64,000 bases of DNA from contig DYKB01000016.1 of NCBI GenBank assembly GCA_020722815.1, forward strand, positions 21,511 to 85,510, in the 5' to 3' direction. Positions 53,793 through 63,100 of this stretch are shown here, one piece after another. Each line of letters opens with the position of its first letter. The stretch's first letter is position 1. The position numbers and the translations under genes were made by a program. This stretch comes from Caldithrix sp. (GTDB lineage Bacteria > Zhuqueibacterota > Zhuqueibacteria > Thermofontimicrobiales > Sulfurfontimicrobiaceae). Under the pieces are notes generated by a model that saw only the letters and a program-made list of their open reading frames with translations, made no database searches and had not been told where the DNA came from.

Positions 53793-54222
53793 GATTCCAG
53801 ATGTAATTAAGTTAATATTTTTCAATGCAATAGTCAGTGGGATACGATTAATTCGATCCGGTGCAAAATTTATTGCAAATTTGAATTGAATAAAAATAAA
53901 GTTTTTTTTCAAAAATGCAAGTAAAATCTAAAAAGTTTACAACAAATCGCGGGGCATAGATACAAATTCAATACCTGAAACTCACTTGAATGCAAATGTG
54001 AACAAATATTCATATTTACTGATTGCACTGTTTTAAAATGAGCGATTTATCTGATTGTTTATCAAAAAGATAACCTTGGAAACAGACAGCCTCAATTTCA
54101 GGTTTTGTAAAATATTTAACACTATCAATGAACTTTTAAATCGGCCTGGCGTTACTTTACGGTGATTTTATAATAAAAATTTGAAATGCATTTATGATTT
54201 AAACCTAAAAAAACTGGAAATA
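53793..54222. other. 430-bp divergent intergenic region
   Basis: AT-rich spacer between dacB (minus) and the SPATA20-type gene (plus). It should hold promoters for both, but no strong hexamer pair, repeat or RNA structure was recognised. Confidence 0.45.
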
Positions 54223-56328
54223 ATGATGAACAATGAACAAATAAATAGAAACCATCTTCAATTTGAAAAAAGTCCATATCTTCTGCAACATGCGAATAAT
54301 CCAGTACATTGGTTCCCCTGGTCGGATGATGCCTTTACGTACGCCCGCAAAGAAAATAAACCTGTTTTCCTTTCCATTGGTTACTCAACCTGTCACTGGT
54401 GCCATGTGATGGCACATGAATCATTTGAAGATTCAGAAGTTGCCGATTTATTGAATCGAACATTTATTTGCATTAAGGTTGATCGCGAAGAACGGCCGGA
54501 TATTGATCATCTCTACATGACGGTCTGTCAAATGATGACCGGTGGCGGTGGCTGGCCGTTGACCATTATTATGACCCCTGATAAAGAGCCTTTTTTTGCC
54601 GGTACGTATTTCCCAAAAGAGTCGCGTATGGGCCGGCTGGGAATGCTCGATCTGATCCCGCGAATTGATTATCTGTGGAAAAACAGTACTGACGAGATTC
54701 AGACGGCAACTCAGCAGGTATTGGCGGCATTAAAGAAAGAACGCCATCAACAAATAGGCGCCTCAGGTAATGATAATTTAATAATAAAAGCAGCAGAACA
54801 GCTTAAAGCCCGATTTGATCAAAAATATGGTGGATTTGGTGATGCACCGAAATTTCCCACCCCGCATAATTTGAGGTTTTTACTCCGACATTGGAAACAT
54901 TCGGGTGATGGTGAAGCGCTTCAAATGGTGGAGATGACACTTCGGGCGATGCGTCAGGGCGGGATTTATGATCATTTAGGCTTTGGATTCCATCGATACT
55001 CGACTGATCAGCGGTGGTTGGTGCCACATTTCGAGAAGATGCTCTATGATCAAGCGTTGCTGACACTGACTTTTCTGGAAACTTTTCAGGTAACGAAGAA
55101 TGAATTTTATGCCAGAACAGCCAGTGAAATTTTAAGCTACATTGCACGTGATATGACCAATTCACAGGGAGGCTTTTTTTCCGCCGAAGACGCGGATAGT
55201 GAAGGTGAAGAGGGGCGGTTCTATCTCTGGTCAATGGATGAGATTCAGGGGATTCTGGATAGTGAAGAATTTCAATTGGCTAAACAGGTTTACAACTTAT
55301 CTCAAGAAGGTAATTTTGATGAACCTGTTTCCGGGGGAAGTGGTGGTTTTAATATTTTGCATCAGAATTATTCGCCGGCTGAATTGGCGGTTTCTTTGAA
55401 TTTAACTGAAGCTGAATTACAGGAAAGGCTTGAACGGATGCGAACAAAGCTGTTTTTAGCCCGGGATAAAAGATCTCACCCCCATAAAGATAAAAAAGTA
55501 TTAACTGACTGGAATGGTTTGATGATCGCGGCGTTTGCATTTGGTGGCCGTGTTCTGGATGACATGAATCTGATTCAGCTCGCTGAAAAAGCAGGTCATT
55601 TTATTTTAAAAAAATTGCGGACGCCATCCGGAACACTTTTCCACCGATTTAAGGATGACGATGCATCGATTCCAGGTAATCTGGACGATTATGCTTTTCT
55701 AATCTGGGGATTAACGGAACTGTATGAAGCGACCTTTGAACCATTTTATCTAAAAGAAGCAATCGAATTGATGCAAATTCAACTGGACCATTTCTGGGAT
55801 CAAAAAGCTGGCGGATTTTTCTTTACTGCCGATGATGCAGAAGCATTGCTTGTTCGTCAGAAGTTAATTTATGATGGTGCGATTCCTTCAGGGAACTCAG
55901 TGAGTTTGATGAATTTGTTACGATTAAGCCGAATGTCCGGTCGGGTTGAATTTGAAAAATATGCGGAAAAGATGATTCAAATTTTTATGAATGAAATCAA
56001 ACTGGCGCCGTTAGCCTATACTGAATTTTTAAATGGTTTATATTTTTCATCCGAACCAACCCAGGAAATTGTTATTACCGGAGATTTAAATTCAACCGAT
56101 ACAAAAGATATGGTAAAAGTCCTCACCCAAAATTTCCTCCCCAATAAAGTTGTTTTATTTCGGCCGGCCTTTGAAGAGAATCCGCCAATTACAACCCTGG
56201 CCGACTTTACCCGTTTTCATCACCCGATTAATGACCGTGCAACCATATACATTTGTCAGGATTTTCAATGTCAGAAACCAACAAACGATATTCAGGAGAT
56301 GCAAAAATTACTTGGAATAGAACATTAA
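54223..56328 (+). CDS. SPATA20/YyaL-family thioredoxin-domain protein
   Basis: The protein begins [21 protein letters not shown], the signature of this family. A thioredoxin-like fold with [12 protein letters not shown] follows near residues 55-70, then V-D-R-E-E-R-P-D-I and G-G-G-G-W-P-L-T. The rest is an (alpha/alpha)6 barrel with [10 protein letters not shown] and S-A-E-D-A-D-S-E-G. The function in bacteria is unproven; a glycan- or redox-related role has been suggested for relatives. The frame opens with TTG at 54181; GGA nine bases before the ATG at 54223 supports that start (701 residues). Confidence 0.93.
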   Translation: MMNNEQINRNHLQFEKSPYLLQHANNPVHWFPWSDDAFTYARKENKPVFLSIGYSTCHWCHVMAHESFEDSEVADLLNRTFICIKVDREERPDIDHLYMTVCQMMTGGGGWPLTIIMTPDKEPFFAGTYFPKESRMGRLGMLDLIPRIDYLWKNSTDEIQTATQQVLAALKKERHQQIGASGNDNLIIKAAEQLKARFDQKYGGFGDAPKFPTPHNLRFLLRHWKHSGDGEALQMVEMTLRAMRQGGIYDHLGFGFHRYSTDQRWLVPHFEKMLYDQALLTLTFLETFQVTKNEFYARTASEILSYIARDMTNSQGGFFSAEDADSEGEEGRFYLWSMDEIQGILDSEEFQLAKQVYNLSQEGNFDEPVSGGSGGFNILHQNYSPAELAVSLNLTEAELQERLERMRTKLFLARDKRSHPHKDKKVLTDWNGLMIAAFAFGGRVLDDMNLIQLAEKAGHFILKKLRTPSGTLFHRFKDDDASIPGNLDDYAFLIWGLTELYEATFEPFYLKEAIELMQIQLDHFWDQKAGGFFFTADDAEALLVRQKLIYDGAIPSGNSVSLMNLLRLSRMSGRVEFEKYAEKMIQIFMNEIKLAPLAYTEFLNGLYFSSEPTQEIVITGDLNSTDTKDMVKVLTQNFLPNKVVLFRPAFEENPPITTLADFTRFHHPINDRATIYICQDFQCQKPTNDIQEMQKLLGIEH

Positions 56329-56337
56329 TTGATTTTT

Positions 56338-56739
56338 TTATTGCAAAAATTTTTGTTTAAATTCTTCAGGTATTCGGGTTGGACGTTGTTTTTCATTTAC
56401 AAAAGCCAGAACAACCGCTGCTTTTGCTGCCATTTTGTTTGTTGTTAAATTGAAGATCTCTTTTTCGAGGGTGAAGCTTGTAAAAGTTTGATTGGTAATT
56501 TTACCGGTTATTTCTAACTCATCATCATATTTTGATGACGATTTATATTCGATATTGACCCGGATAACATACGGGTACTTTTTCCACCGATGAAAATCGG
56601 TGAAACTCAATCCTCGCTGACGTAAAAATTCTCCACGCGCCAATTCCAGATAATTCAGGTAAACGGCATTATTGACATGACCGAATGAGTCGAGTTCATA
56701 ACTGCGGACACGAAATCGGATTATTAGCGGTTCAGACAT
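56338..56739 (-). CDS. Acyl-CoA thioesterase, 4HBT/FcbC-like
   Basis: The 133-residue hot-dog protein starts at the ATG 56739, with GAGGA upstream, and has V-R-S-Y-E-L-D-S-F-G-H-V-N-N-A-V-Y-L-N-Y-L-E-x-A-R. The Asp and the G-H-x-N-N-x-x-Y motif form the catalytic helix start of 4-hydroxybenzoyl-CoA thioesterase-like enzymes such as YbgC. It should hydrolyse an acyl-CoA or acyl-ACP. The longer frame from 56844 adds 35 residues without support. It converges with the SPATA20-type gene 9 bp away. Confidence 0.9.
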   Translation of the reverse strand: MSEPLIIRFRVRSYELDSFGHVNNAVYLNYLELARGEFLRQRGLSFTDFHRWKKYPYVIRVNIEYKSSSKYDDELEITGKITNQTFTSFTLEKEIFNLTTNKMAAKAAVVLAFVNEKQRPTRIPEEFKQKFLQ

Positions 56740-57244
56740 ATTAGTAAATCCTCGATGTTTATGCTCAAAATTAATTTCGTTTCTTTTCCAGTGGATAAAT
56801 TTCAATATCGTAATTTGGTGTAAATAAATTGTGGGAAGATACATATTTTTGTAGAAAAAAGCAATGCAAAATAATCGCGGAAGGAAAATATAACTAAAAT
56901 GGGCTTTCGGCTATCAGCAATTGGCCTTTAGCTATTGAATTTTCAATAGATACGTATAAATAATTGTATCCGTTCACAGTTATGATAAAATAATAGCTTC
57001 TGTCATGCCCGAATGCTTACTCGATAAAAACACTCGAGTACAATTTTATGGGGCATCCATTGGTCTGAAAAAGTGTGAATTCCCGCCCAGAACATGCGGG
57101 AATGACAGATTTGATCGACCCTGTAAACGGTTACAAATAATTTTTTTCCAATCGGGTCGCCCGATAAAGTATGTACGGAGTTTTTTTCTAACCTGTGAAC
57201 GGTTATCAAGAAAATTAAATGGTTAATTGGATTTGAAAAGCGTT
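56740..57244. other. 505-bp intergenic region around a MITE-like element
   Basis: Apart from the element at 56999-57109, CCGTTCACAG at 56970-56979 is repeated as its exact complement at 57190-57199, so the whole centre of this gap can fold. Promoters for the thioesterase should lie near 56760-56900. Two overlapping frames across 57003-57226 are not genes. Confidence 0.6.
56999..57109. repeat. MITE-like inverted-repeat element
   Basis: TCTGTCATGCCCGAATG (56999-57015) faces CATGCGGGAATGACAGA (57093-57109); 15 of 17 positions are complementary. The 111-bp unit resembles other short intergenic elements with GTCAT-type ends in this window, such as 3151-3255, but has a different core. Confidence 0.75.
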
Positions 57245-58255
57245 TTACTTCATTTTTTGGGCGATAATTACCAGATTATCTCCCTGATGGCCTTTGGCTA
57301 AATGACCCTGGCTGTCAGATGAGTTGAAATAGTCCTGCCCTGTACGAATTTTAAGAATGCTTTCCCGTAGATATTGATGACGATTGGGTGTATCCTGAAA
57401 TTCATAAAGCTGTCGTCGCAGATGTTTCGCCAAGGTGATGAGTTGGGTTTCGTACAATAATGCTTTAAATCGTTTCCGAATAATATTCTGCTGGGGTGTC
57501 ATTAGCTGGGTTGCGGTGGGCGAAAGATTGCCATGGGAAAATACTTTTTGTATTTCAAATCCGTATTGGTTTAGTAATTGTGACAGACTCTCCAGGGAGA
57601 AAATGAACAGATGAAAAGGATTAAATCCCTGCCATTCACTCCCATATTGGGTTATGTTAGCCGAATTTCCATTGGGAGTGTCGATGATAATAATACCATT
57701 ACGTTCAATTACCTGGTTCACCTGTTTAAAGAATGAAGCCGGTTCAATAACATGTTCCAATAGATCAATTGCCAGAATTAAAGGATATTTTTCATTGGGA
57801 TGCTGCGTAATAAATTCGTCTAAAGTGCCCGCATAGGTTGGAACATTTAATTTTTGACGACTGAATTTTGCAGCCGAATGCGAAATTTCGATTCCCTGAA
57901 CATCCCAACCCAAACGTTGCAAAACTGAAAGTAAGTAACCTTTGGCACTTCCAATTTCAAGAACCTTCCGGGGCTGAATTTGATTTTCAACCAGTGCTAC
58001 GGATCGTTGATATAATGCGACAATTCGTCTAAATTCAACCTGATCCCGTCGATGAAAAAAATAGTAGCCATTATTATAAAGGGCTGAAAGTTCGTTTTGG
58101 GTCATTTGTGGATAATTATAATACAATCCACACTGTGGACAACGATACATTGTAAATTTAAAAGAACCGGGCAGTTCGGGATATTTTTTTTCAAAAAATA
58201 TTTCACTTTCTTTAGCACCGCAAATAAGACATGCCGGTGAATTTTTTATTTTCAT
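57245..58255 (-). CDS. Class I SAM-dependent methyltransferase with N-terminal zinc ribbon
   Basis: The 336-residue protein has two Cys pairs (C9/C12 and C39/C42) that make a zinc ribbon. A Rossmann methyltransferase domain follows with SAM motif I V-L-E-I-G-S-A-K-G-Y-L-L near 98-109 and D-L-L-E-H-V near 162-167. This matches the Methyltransf_23 type, often linked to sugar, polyketide-like or surface-polymer tailoring. The last ~90 residues are helical and unassigned. AAGGAG precedes the ATG. The substrate cannot be told from the neighbours. Confidence 0.87.
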   Translation of the reverse strand: MKIKNSPACLICGAKESEIFFEKKYPELPGSFKFTMYRCPQCGLYYNYPQMTQNELSALYNNGYYFFHRRDQVEFRRIVALYQRSVALVENQIQPRKVLEIGSAKGYLLSVLQRLGWDVQGIEISHSAAKFSRQKLNVPTYAGTLDEFITQHPNEKYPLILAIDLLEHVIEPASFFKQVNQVIERNGIIIIDTPNGNSANITQYGSEWQGFNPFHLFIFSLESLSQLLNQYGFEIQKVFSHGNLSPTATQLMTPQQNIIRKRFKALLYETQLITLAKHLRRQLYEFQDTPNRHQYLRESILKIRTGQDYFNSSDSQGHLAKGHQGDNLVIIAQKMK

Positions 58256-58497
58256 TATGAATCACTCCTTAATTCGATTTCTGATATAACTGACCAATAA
58301 AGCCAGTTATGAATAAATTACATGTTCCCTTGTTTTTCTTGGATCGCGTTATAAATGAATTCACCTGGAAGGGGACATTGCAGATATTAAAGATAAGACG
58401 ATTGTAGAATGAATAAATGCAATAAAAATGCCATAATGTAACATTTTAGAGATTATGTCGGCAAAAGGATAAAATTATTTACAGCCTTTATGATTCC

Positions 58498-60096
58498 TTA
58501 ATGAATTGGTCGGACAGATACCAGTAATTTATATTTATCACGATAGTTCGATTGATCGCCTTCCCCGGCTACTTTCAAATAATAAATGCCAGGTTTCACG
58601 ATTAAGCCAATTTTTTCGGTCTCTTCAGCCGGGCGCTCACTACCGTTGGCTAACTCATTGAGATTTTTATCATAAAGGAATAAATTGGTATTGACTTTTA
58701 ATATCCCCTGAAGTTTAATATCCAACCGAATCTGTTGATTTTCATTGTTGAGATCTAACTGATAAAAATCAACATCGCCTGCCGGATACAGATAGCCAGC
58801 GACCTGGGTGTTCGGAAAAATAACCGAAGCCATTTCGCGGGAATTATTCATTTCTAATTCTTCATCGGTATAGTATCGATTCATCTGCGTAAAAATTTTA
58901 TAAAATTGCTCAGAATTGCCGCGTTTAAGAGCATTTTGAATTTTAAAATAACATACCTGATCTGGCGCCAGGCCAATATTGGGGATTATTTCGGTCTCCA
59001 TTTCGCCGGTCTCATTCACTTTAAAAAGTTCCTGTTCATCCTGATCGTATCCAGAAATCATCAGATCAACCTTCGGTACGCCCTGCGCTTCAAACCAGAT
59101 CACGCTTCGGGCTGAGTCGGTGTTTTTTATCTTGAACCAATCGACATCTTTCTCCGTTTCGATAAATCCCCGAATTGTATCATCTTCAACCAGTGTAGTA
59201 GCCCGGACAAAACGATCATTTGGTTCAATTTCAACCATCCCATCCGTATCAATAATATCAATGCGGAGTTTATACGGTGTTTTTTCATTCGTTTGCCACT
59301 GTCCGCCTTTTACCACCACATAGTAAAATTCCTTTGTCAAATCGATACCCAGATTGGGAATTTTTTCGGGCATCCCACGGGCTTCGCTGTTTTTTTCCAG
59401 AATAACGGCTTCAATTGGATCATAAACAATGATCCGCGTGTCCACATTCTCTACTGCCGTCAATGATATAACCAGATAGCCGGCACTGTCAGTCGGTAAA
59501 TTGAATTTGTACCAATCCTCATCATTGTAGGGGCTGATAAATCCTTCCATATCGACGCCATTGATCATTGAAGTTGCCTGAATACCGCGATTGTTCGGTT
59601 CAAATTCAACGCTTTCATAAGTGGGACTTAGATTAATTTTGAGCACATAATGCGCACTGTCATTCGATTTTCGCGGCTTATTCGGCGCCCAAAGTTCACG
59701 GACGCGTATAAAATAATTGCCACCTTTTAATCCATAATTTGGCAGAATTTCTTCCTCACCTTCCTTATTTTTATCGACTTCAATAAGTCGGTCGCCCGCC
59801 TGATCAAAAAATTCAAATTTCAAATTTAAATGCGGTACCCCGGTTAAAAGTGCATTCAGAATAACGACGGAATCCGAAGGGATGGCAAGCTGATACCAAT
59901 CCTGATCCTGTGGCACCTGAATATAGCCTTTGACAGCAGCATTTTGTTTCAATAACTGGGCTTTTTCCTGACTATCATTCGGTTCAGCTTCGTTTTGATT
60001 GGTTACCTTTATTGAATCCTCTTCATCAAGGTTGCTACAGGCAAATCCGATAATGATGAGAAAAATAACAAAAAACTGTGAAAAACGTATAAACAT
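58498..60096 (-). CDS. Lipoprotein with four PPC domains
   Basis: From the ATG at 60096 (GAGGAGG just upstream) the 532-residue protein has a lipoprotein signal ending G-F-A-C. Four bacterial pre-peptidase C-terminal (PPC) domains follow, each opening E-x-N-D/N-x-x-x-x-A and holding D-x-D-W/F-Y/F: EAEPNDS...DWYQL, EFEPNNR...DWYKF, EIEPNDR...DWFKI and EMNNSRE...DFYQL. PPC domains are usually minor parts of secreted enzymes, so a protein made of four alone is unusual. It lies 87 bp after the CHAT protein gene on the same strand and may be its partner or substrate. Confidence 0.87.
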   Translation of the reverse strand: MFIRFSQFFVIFLIIIGFACSNLDEEDSIKVTNQNEAEPNDSQEKAQLLKQNAAVKGYIQVPQDQDWYQLAIPSDSVVILNALLTGVPHLNLKFEFFDQAGDRLIEVDKNKEGEEEILPNYGLKGGNYFIRVRELWAPNKPRKSNDSAHYVLKINLSPTYESVEFEPNNRGIQATSMINGVDMEGFISPYNDEDWYKFNLPTDSAGYLVISLTAVENVDTRIIVYDPIEAVILEKNSEARGMPEKIPNLGIDLTKEFYYVVVKGGQWQTNEKTPYKLRIDIIDTDGMVEIEPNDRFVRATTLVEDDTIRGFIETEKDVDWFKIKNTDSARSVIWFEAQGVPKVDLMISGYDQDEQELFKVNETGEMETEIIPNIGLAPDQVCYFKIQNALKRGNSEQFYKIFTQMNRYYTDEELEMNNSREMASVIFPNTQVAGYLYPAGDVDFYQLDLNNENQQIRLDIKLQGILKVNTNLFLYDKNLNELANGSERPAEETEKIGLIVKPGIYYLKVAGEGDQSNYRDKYKLLVSVRPIH

Positions 60097-60183
60097 GATA
60101 AACCTCCTCATATAAACCAATGAGCGATATTGGATTCCCAACTTTTGTAAAAAGATTTGCACGTATATGCTTTTAATTTATTT

Positions 60184-63100
60184 TTATCTAAAATCACCGG
60201 TAATATTAAACGCTGCCCAGTAAGCAGGGTGTGAAAAGAGTTCCTGACGTACCAGCATTTGAGCCTTTCTTAATGCCTCACTCCGGCTATTGCCTTCTTT
60301 TAAATATCGGAAAAATCTTTTAATGAGTACCGCTGTCGCCAGGTCATCCACTTTCCAGAGACTGGACATGAGAGATGTTGTGCCGGCAAAAATAAAACTT
60401 CGCGAAAGGCCGATGACTTCATCACCGCCGGTAATCGTACCGAGTCCTGTTTCGCAGGCACTCATGACAACCAGATAGGAATTCAGTTCGATTCCAAATA
60501 TTTCATGCGCTTCCAGTCGACCATTATTTTGTTGGTCCGGTGTCAATAATAAAGTTGAAAACAATGGATTCTTTTCATCAAATTCACCATGGCAGGAAAA
60601 AAGAAAAATATTGGCATCATCTTTATACGCCCGAAAAATTGATTCAGAAGCATCCTGATTAAGAAATGCCTGGACGCGATCCGGGTAGGTTCGTATCAAA
60701 CTGCGGATTTCATGTTCCGAGAAAGTCAGACTTAAATTTGGATTCCCCAAATCCGGATTTCCAAGGGCGAGAATTGACGGCTGCCAGGAGGTTTTATCCC
60801 GATAAGGTTCACCCTTCTCCAGACAATAGGCTAGGACTGTCGCACTGGGTGCTAATGAAAATGTATGTTTATCAATTAAATATTGTGATTTCGAATCCAT
60901 CAATGCAGCGAAGGGTAAATAATGCAAAAGACCATAAGGAACGATGATGATATGTTTGAAATTATGTAAATTTTCTTCAACCGGTTTCAGTAAATGGCGA
61001 TAAAGCTCTTTGCTAATTTTGTCGATTTCCAATCTTTCCGTCAGGTGTTTCCGCAAAGAAAACGTTAACTGCCCCAGACTGTCCATTGTAAATTCTTCTA
61101 TTTTCAATGTAATTTTTTGAGAACTCAGCAACCAGATAAAAATATTTTCCGGGGTCAGATAATATTCAACCAGCCCAACACTATCACCCAGCAGGGGCAT
61201 GATTTCACTGGCCTGTTTTGGGAAGGCATTGATTAAATCAGCCATTTCCGGGTCATTTTCCTGTAAGCGAATCGAGAGCGTCTGGAAAGCCTCTTTTTGA
61301 ACGCCTAAATCATGTTCCAATTGTGATAGCCGGGTACGTTCAGGGACGGTCAATTCTTCTCTTTTGGCGCGTAAAGAGGCAATTTCACCCTGCAGGCTAT
61401 TTATTGTCAGAATCAGGGAATCCCGTTGGGTCGCCAAATCTGAACCAATGCCTCTTGTAAAATCAAATTTGCGATTCGCCAGGAGGTCAGCAAAATTCCT
61501 GGAGCGCGCCTGTTCGCTAACATTGAATGCCTCAAGTGGCTGTGAATTCTCCGCCAGGACGCGAATGAGGTCATGATAAACCTCCTGTTTATCATCGATA
61601 AAACCTGATTTATAATCCTCAATTTTAATACGCGACCGCATATTTTCGATAATCGCCACCGCTTTCTGGAGTGCGACGATACTTTTTTCCAATTTCCCCT
61701 GTTTACGCCAGATCTGAGACTCTAAACGATGAGCGCGCCAGGTGAGCTCTGGAAAAAGATAGTATTCCGCCTGTTGAATGGTTTTTTCGGTGTAGATGAG
61801 GGCTGAATCGGGTTGGTTCGTTACCGTATACAGGCGTGCGTATTCATAATAACATTGTGTTTCATTCTTTTTATCTTTAATTTCGAGGGCGTAATTGATT
61901 GATATGTCCAGATTTTTTCGAGCGGGTTCAAATTTTCGCTGATCGATATAGATCATGGCCAGATTTCGATGGCCCGCGGTGAGCCCCTGACGATTTGAAT
62001 ACGTACTATCCAGTCGGAGTGCCTGTCGAAAATTGTCGAGCGCCTGATCCCAGTTTTTCAGTTGCTTAAAAATTAAACCCAAATTTTGATAAGTAGCTGC
62101 TAAATCCCGCGGGATATTAATCTCTTGTGCCAGATCACGTGCTTTTTCTTCGGCCAGCAAGGCTTCTTTTAATTGTCCGAGGCTCATCAGCACAAGTCCC
62201 TGGGTACTCAGCGCCAGCGAAACCAGTTGACGATTTGAAATTTGCCGGAATATCGTAATCGCTTCCTTTATTAAATTGAGACTGTTTTGATATTCACCGG
62301 TTTTCCAGTTAATATTCGCCAGGTTATACAGACTGATACCCGTTTTCAATGAGTCATCAATTTGACGGGCTAAGTCGAGGCTGCGTTCCTGGTATTTTTT
62401 AGCTTCCGGATAATTACTCATATTTTCATAACATAGCCCAATATTTTGCATGGCTGAAAGTGTATTTTCATCATCACCTTCATCCTGAAAGATTTTCAAC
62501 GCTTTAAGTTGTGAAGCGAGTGCTGCCGGATAGTTTTGAATATTCAGAAGATAAACACGGCCGAGGCTTAATAAAACCAATCCCGCTTTTAAAGGATCGT
62601 CCATTTCTTCAAACTGGGCAATTGCTGTTGAATAGGCGTCAATTGCCCGTTTATATTCAGCAGAGCGCTCATAAAGTTGTCCCAAATAATAATTTGAATG
62701 GGCTAATTGTACTTTTTCAGTAGCCAAAGAGACATATTTCTGTTGATATTCAATAGCTTTTGCGTATTGCTTATCTTCGGTGTGAAAAACCATCAGGCTG
62801 TAGTAAATGTCTTGGATCGCTGCCGTATCCTGAATCGATTGCGCGTATTCCAACTGCCGATTGGTGTATTCAATTGCTTTCGAATAAATTCCACCAGCAT
62901 TTGCCACATCGATAATAAGTGAATATAAATTTAATAAACTCGTGGTATCGTCCCTTGCGATTGCCATCTGAATGGCGTCTTCATAATAATTAATGGCATC
63001 GGACCAATTCTTTTCATTAAAAGCGGTTAAATTGGCCAATTGTACTCTTCTCTCAAAGGCGAAGGTGGCATATTCCCGTTCTTCGGACGGACTCATACCG

